Assembly (NCBI GenBank): GCA_905250075.1
Contig: CAJNOP010000651.1
Location: 1-64,000, forward strand
DNA length: 64,000 nt
DNA from: Rotaria sp. Silwood1
Taxonomy: Eukaryota > Rotifera > Eurotatoria > Philodinida > Philodinidae
Direction: 5' to 3'
Positions 60,412-64,000 of this stretch are shown in pieces. Every line of letters begins with the position of its first letter. Within the stretch, counting starts at the first letter, position 1. The notes under the pieces are model-generated. The model saw nothing but the letters and a program-made list of their open reading frames with translations, made no database searches and was not told the origin of the DNA. The translations under genes were made by a program, and so were the position numbers.

Positions 60412-62473
60412 TAGATATTTGAAAATATAATAGAAAATGACTTGTACTTGAGCTATGTGCATTATCAGAGAATCTTCATTAATGTATTTATTTCGTTCTC
60501 ATTCCTGATTCAAGATGGATCAAGCTATGCATTGATATATGGTACATAAATTGTATGATTTAATATTCAATTCATTAGTCCTAATTATATGCAGTTAATT
60601 ACTAAGCTAAAATGCCCAAATGTCGCGATGTGCTGAATAGAACAAAGAAAACTATAGAAATACTCAATCTAAAATGCAAAAAAAAAACAGAAATAAAACG
60701 TATAGTTAATGATTGTTATAAATATGTAAAGCATTTTTTGTGGATTTTGATTTTCATAACTCTGAAAATCATTGACCAAAACTGAAATAGAAGTTTTGTG
60801 CGATCAAAAGATGTTGATATTTCATGATTTATAGAACTATCGTCTATATTCAAATCAGCATACGTGGACTAACTACAAAGAAAACTATTCAAATGAGAAA
60901 ATAAGAATTATATTTCTCAGGTCATTTTGGCGCTGATCGTACAAACATATGGACATAATTTACTGTTAATTTTAGAGTAGCAACTGTCGAGGCAGACCTG
61001 GAAGTGGATCCGCGGTGACACTGATTGACACCGACTCACATCCTACCATAGGCATGAGTGGGACAGTATTTGTTTCGGTCCCGGTCCAAAAAGCTTGTTA
61101 GCGCAGCTCCTTTTGAGCTGATATGCGGAACTCACATATGCTCTCTAGCCTCATCACACTAATACAAAATATGTAAAGTGAAAAATCTATTATAGACTAT
61201 AGTTGCTTTGCAGGATAATCGAACATAAGAATAAGCACCTCTCTAATTTCTGCATTTCGAACAGAAATTTTTTATTTTCTCTACAAGCGTCCTACTTTTT
61301 ATTTGCATTGTTGCTTTTCGCTCATTATTTTTCTTTTTTCTTAATATTCGTTCTTCTCATTTTAACATTTTTATTATTATAAGCATTGAATTAAATGACA
61401 AATAAGTCTGTTGTACATATCCATGATATCTATAGTAGATTTATGCAATATTATATATATTAATCTACTTGCTAAAGTTTGTAATTGGGAATTGTCTGTA
61501 ATGGAAGCTTGCGTTATCAAGTGTTTGTAATGGGGAGGGAGAAGAGGGAGTCGCGAAAACTTCGACTTAAAACTTACACTCACTATTTTCTTCAAAAATA
61601 TATGTGAGTTCCACAAAAAGTTTGTTGTCGGTTTCGGTTAGAAAAATTTTTTGGTTCTGGTTTCGTTCTTAGTAACACATGTGCTAGCAGAAAATTCTAT
61701 ATGATTTTCCGGCAGTATCAACAAGCTCGAGAGATTTTATATGATGCGCAGGACTTCTAATATGCTCCATCTTGAAGGTTGATCACTTTATCTTAACTGA
61801 CTAATACTTTCTCCATTCTGTATATTGATGCGTTTGACAAATTTGTTGTTGACCAAACTAAAGAAGGATTAATTTTACTATCAAAAGTGTAAGAGTAAAT
61901 ATTGAAGTCATCCTTACTGAATAATTGTCTACTAATCTTTACTTTTAAATTCTATGCTTAAATAGTCTTGAGAAGGTTATTTTTGTTGCTAAAGTAAACT
62001 GCGTATCAAACTTTTGAATGGATTTTATAGAATCTTATATTGACATGCTGTCTGTTGAAAATGTATCGGATCACATCCACATCAATACTCACATCCACGC
62101 ACACACTTCCCTTACACAAACAGTGCTTGACATCATTAGAAGTGTTCCAATTGTGAATAAAAACAACACTTTTATGCTCAATTTTTTGCAAAAAAAGTAA
62201 AAAATAAAAAGAAGTCATACCGATCGCTAGAGTAAAAATTGTGTCTATCGCCCAGCAAAGAATCTTCTATACAGGACTCGAACGATCTTGAGCAATAGTT
62301 TATCGTTACCGGTTGCCACTATAACCTCAATGTCAATAACTGATCGTGCAGTGATAAACATATAGAATAGATAATAATCCTACATTCGATCAATTTAATA
62401 GTGCAATGGGTTTTCTTTATCATTCAATCTGCTTTTCTCAATATATTAGTTATGAAATCAAACATGAATCAGA
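60412..62473. other. Intergenic, no gene recognised
   Basis: Two areas have partly inverted similarity: 61067-61145 and 61602-61680 share ATATGTGAGTTCC and CGGTTTCGG / CCGGGACCGAAA words in opposite orientation, perhaps the remains of an element of about 600 bp. A solo C-rich tract CACATCCAC...CACATCCACGCACAC lies at 62071-62107. No coding sequence was found. Confidence 0.35.
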
Positions 62474-62955
62474 TTATTGATGATGTGCTCGTAAGCAAGC
62501 GTCCTCTTCACACATACGTAAATTGGTAGCCATGAGTTGATCGATGATTTCTGTCGTATCTCGTTTATTGTTGCGTCGAGCCATCCTCAACTCTTCGAAA
62601 ATTCGTGCTTGTTTTTGTATTAGATCACGTATCTTTTTAAGTTCAACGTCTTTGAGTGATTCTTTATCACGAGTTTGTCGAATTCGACTCACTAACGTAT
62701 CACTAATTGGAAATGGTTCGATGTCACTTGTAAAAAATTCAATCAATTTGTTCCGATAAACACTAATCGTAAAAAATTGACCAAGTAGACAGGCATTTGT
62801 TCTATTATAATCCTCCCGATTGAGTGAATCAGAGAAGAAAATACCCATTTTTAAAAATGGAACTATTTCTTTGAAATGACTATCTTCTATTAATTCTGCA
62901 AGTATTCTTGGCCGTTGATTTATTTCTTGACCAATAAATTCGATTAACAATTTAA
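62474..62955 (-). CDS. Terminal exon of an unidentified protein
   Basis: The open frame of about 160 codons begins after an ATTCATTCAG acceptor and has no ATG at its start, so it is a last exon. It reads KLLIEFIGQEINQRPRILAE, ELIEDSHFKEIVPFLKMGIF, then YNRTNACLLGQFFTISVYRN, a helical charged region (SLKDVELKKIRDLIQKQARI, FEELRMARRNNKRDTTEIID) likely to form a coiled coil, and ends ACLRAHHQ. No family was recognised. Upstream exons would lie beyond the TGTGGG tract and the N gap, and are missing here. Codon use resembles neighbouring genes. Confidence 0.5.
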
Positions 62956-62974
62956 CTGAATGAATATCTTCGTA

Positions 62975-62992
62975 AGGGTGTGGGTGTGGGTA
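62975..62992. repeat. Telomere-like (TGTGGG)n tract beside the gap
   Basis: GGGTGTGGGTGTGGGTA, 20 bp from the exon acceptor on the minus strand and about 45 bp from the assembly gap. Confidence 0.6.
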
Positions 62993-63038
62993 TTAGGGAA
63001 CTGCAAAATCACTTTTTTTAGTCCCGGTCCCGGTCCCG

Positions 63039-63138
63039 NNNNNNNNNNNNNNNNNNNNNNNNNNNNNNNNNNNNNNNNNNNNNNNNNNNNNNNNNNNNNN
63101 NNNNNNNNNNNNNNNNNNNNNNNNNNNNNNNNNNNNNN
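63039..63138. other. Assembly gap (100 N)
   Basis: Exactly 100 N. It is bounded by CCCGGTCCCGGTCCCG on the left and a 24-base C run on the right, so the gap probably reflects homopolymer or hairpin sequence that could not be assembled. Confidence 1.
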
Positions 63139-63564
63139 CCCCCCCCCCCCCCCCCCCCCCCCGCAATAGAAGGCCCCCCATATTACAAGGGCCCCCCTTA
63201 TTAGAAGGCCCCCCAAAAAGTTCTGAATGATTGCCTTAATAGAAGACCCGGGCCTTGTATTAAGGCTATGATTCTACTTCGCCTTTTATGGCAATTACTT
63301 TGAAGTTCTAGTGAGTGATTTCTTGTGTGATTATATGTATCGTGCACTAATATGTCGCTTATTATACATATATCAATTTTGCAATGCTGCCAGGTATGCT
63401 AAAAATTCTACTGCAACCTATTGGAAAATTAGACGTCTTTTTGACAATGTATGTCATAGATTCCTAATAGAAGGGCCCCCTAAATAGAAGGCCCCCTAAA
63501 AATTTTATGTGCTCCGCCATTATAGAAGGCCCCGGGGCCTTTTAATGCGGGGGGGGGGGGGGGG
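63139..63564. mobile_element. Poly-C/poly-G bounded inverted element with GAAGGCCCCC repeats
   Basis: The left end is a 24-base C run followed by GCAATAGAAGGCCCCCC. The right end is GGGGCCTTTTAATGC followed by a 16-base G run; the two ends are inverted copies. Inside, TAGAAGGCCCCC recurs at least four times (near 63168, 63201, 63471 and 63486, plus an inverted-like AGGCCCCGGGGCCTT at 63526). No coding frame. It looks like a small non-autonomous element; its left border may extend into the gap. Confidence 0.65.
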
Positions 63565-64000
63565 TTACGAAAATTCTTTTATATCGAGTGGTAAAGTGAA
63601 AGAATTTCACTGAAAGCTCGAATAAATAAAAATAACCATTGAATTTTGTTAAAAATTCTCATATACTTCGTAGCAGTCATTTACTTATTTCTCTCTTCTT
63701 TTATATCCACTGCTCTACCTAATGGATCTATTATCGAATTGATTATTTATACTGAGTAGCCATTACGATTGTCAAAAAAAAAAAAATAAACGGCGATACA
63801 TATCTATTTACTATTATCTGATAAGACCTCAATAAAGGAATCATCAGAGAATGAACAAATTAAACTTACGTATATAGTGTTGTGTTGGTTGTTTTATATG
63901 TATTCAAAAACCTGTGCAATTGGAAAACTCAGATTCTTGCAAACAGACTCGTAATCAGTAAAGACTTTTATAGAAATAGCAAATAAAAATATCTGATTTA
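63565..64000. other. Intergenic to window end
   Basis: AT-rich, with nothing identified. Confidence 0.35.

Noticed and set aside
1..64000. tRNA, rRNA and CRISPR arrays
   Set aside because: I searched by eye for B-box words (GGTTCGANNCC), rRNA-like conserved blocks and regular direct repeats with unique spacers and found none; a covariance-model scan would be needed to exclude tRNAs fully.

Overview
The window looks like nuclear DNA of a metazoan, most probably a bdelloid rotifer (Adineta/Rotaria-like). The composition is very AT-rich and the genes have many short introns of about 50-80 bp with GT..AG ends. The gene content fits as well: an ADP-ribosyltransferase-TPR protein, an NHL-repeat protein, a divergent rhodopsin-like GPCR, conserved animal genes, bacterial-like and fungal-like families, and many small non-autonomous DNA transposons. 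Scattered TGTGGG-type tracts resemble the telomere repeat I recall for bdelloids. The assignment is inference from content. Two 100-N assembly gaps lie at 21553-21652 and 63039-63138.

Layout. 1-5.5 kb: intergenic, with a GGAATTCC-rich inverted-repeat element and a decayed ADP-ribosyltransferase relic. 5.6-7.4 kb (-): intronless GT61-like glycosyltransferase. 7.4-15 kb: gene-poor, with a possible 2.4-kb TIR element. 15.0-20.9 kb (+): a compact cluster of COP9 signalosome subunit 5 (6 exons), a GDP-fucose transporter SLC35C1 (7 exons) and, 130 bp further on, a tiny gene encoding only a PI3K p110 adaptor-binding domain. 22.8-24.9 kb (+): secreted or GPI-anchored TPR protein of bacterial type. 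26.8-30.3 kb (-): five-exon protein ending in a SOCS box. 31.3-35.4 kb (-): MBD5/MBD6-like protein with an AT-hook. 38.7-40.3 kb (+): ADP-ribosyltransferase + TPR. 41.3-43.0 kb (+): LRR-like protein with an N-terminal module that I recall from Mortierella-type fungi. 49.7-50.7 kb (+): six-bladed NHL propeller. 51.7-56.9 kb: repeat-rich (135-bp tandem array, 2-kb TIR element with a giant hairpin, deleted hAT transposon). 58.0-59.0 kb (+): GPCR. 59.9-60.4 kb: AAA ATPase pseudogene fragment between telomere-like tracts. 62.5-63.0 kb (-): terminal exon of an unknown gene beside a gap.

Exon boundaries were placed by hand using splice consensus and reading-frame closure. All multi-exon models given as complete (CSN5, SLC35C1, PI3K-ABD, TPR, SOCS, MBD) stay in one open frame from ATG to stop. 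Several genes have a pyrimidine-AG acceptor directly abutting or close to the ATG, as expected for spliced-leader trans-splicing or 5'UTR introns. Mobile elements have enlarged two introns: a TTAA-flanked element in CSN5 and an hAT MITE with a perfect 8-bp target duplication in the SOCS-box gene.
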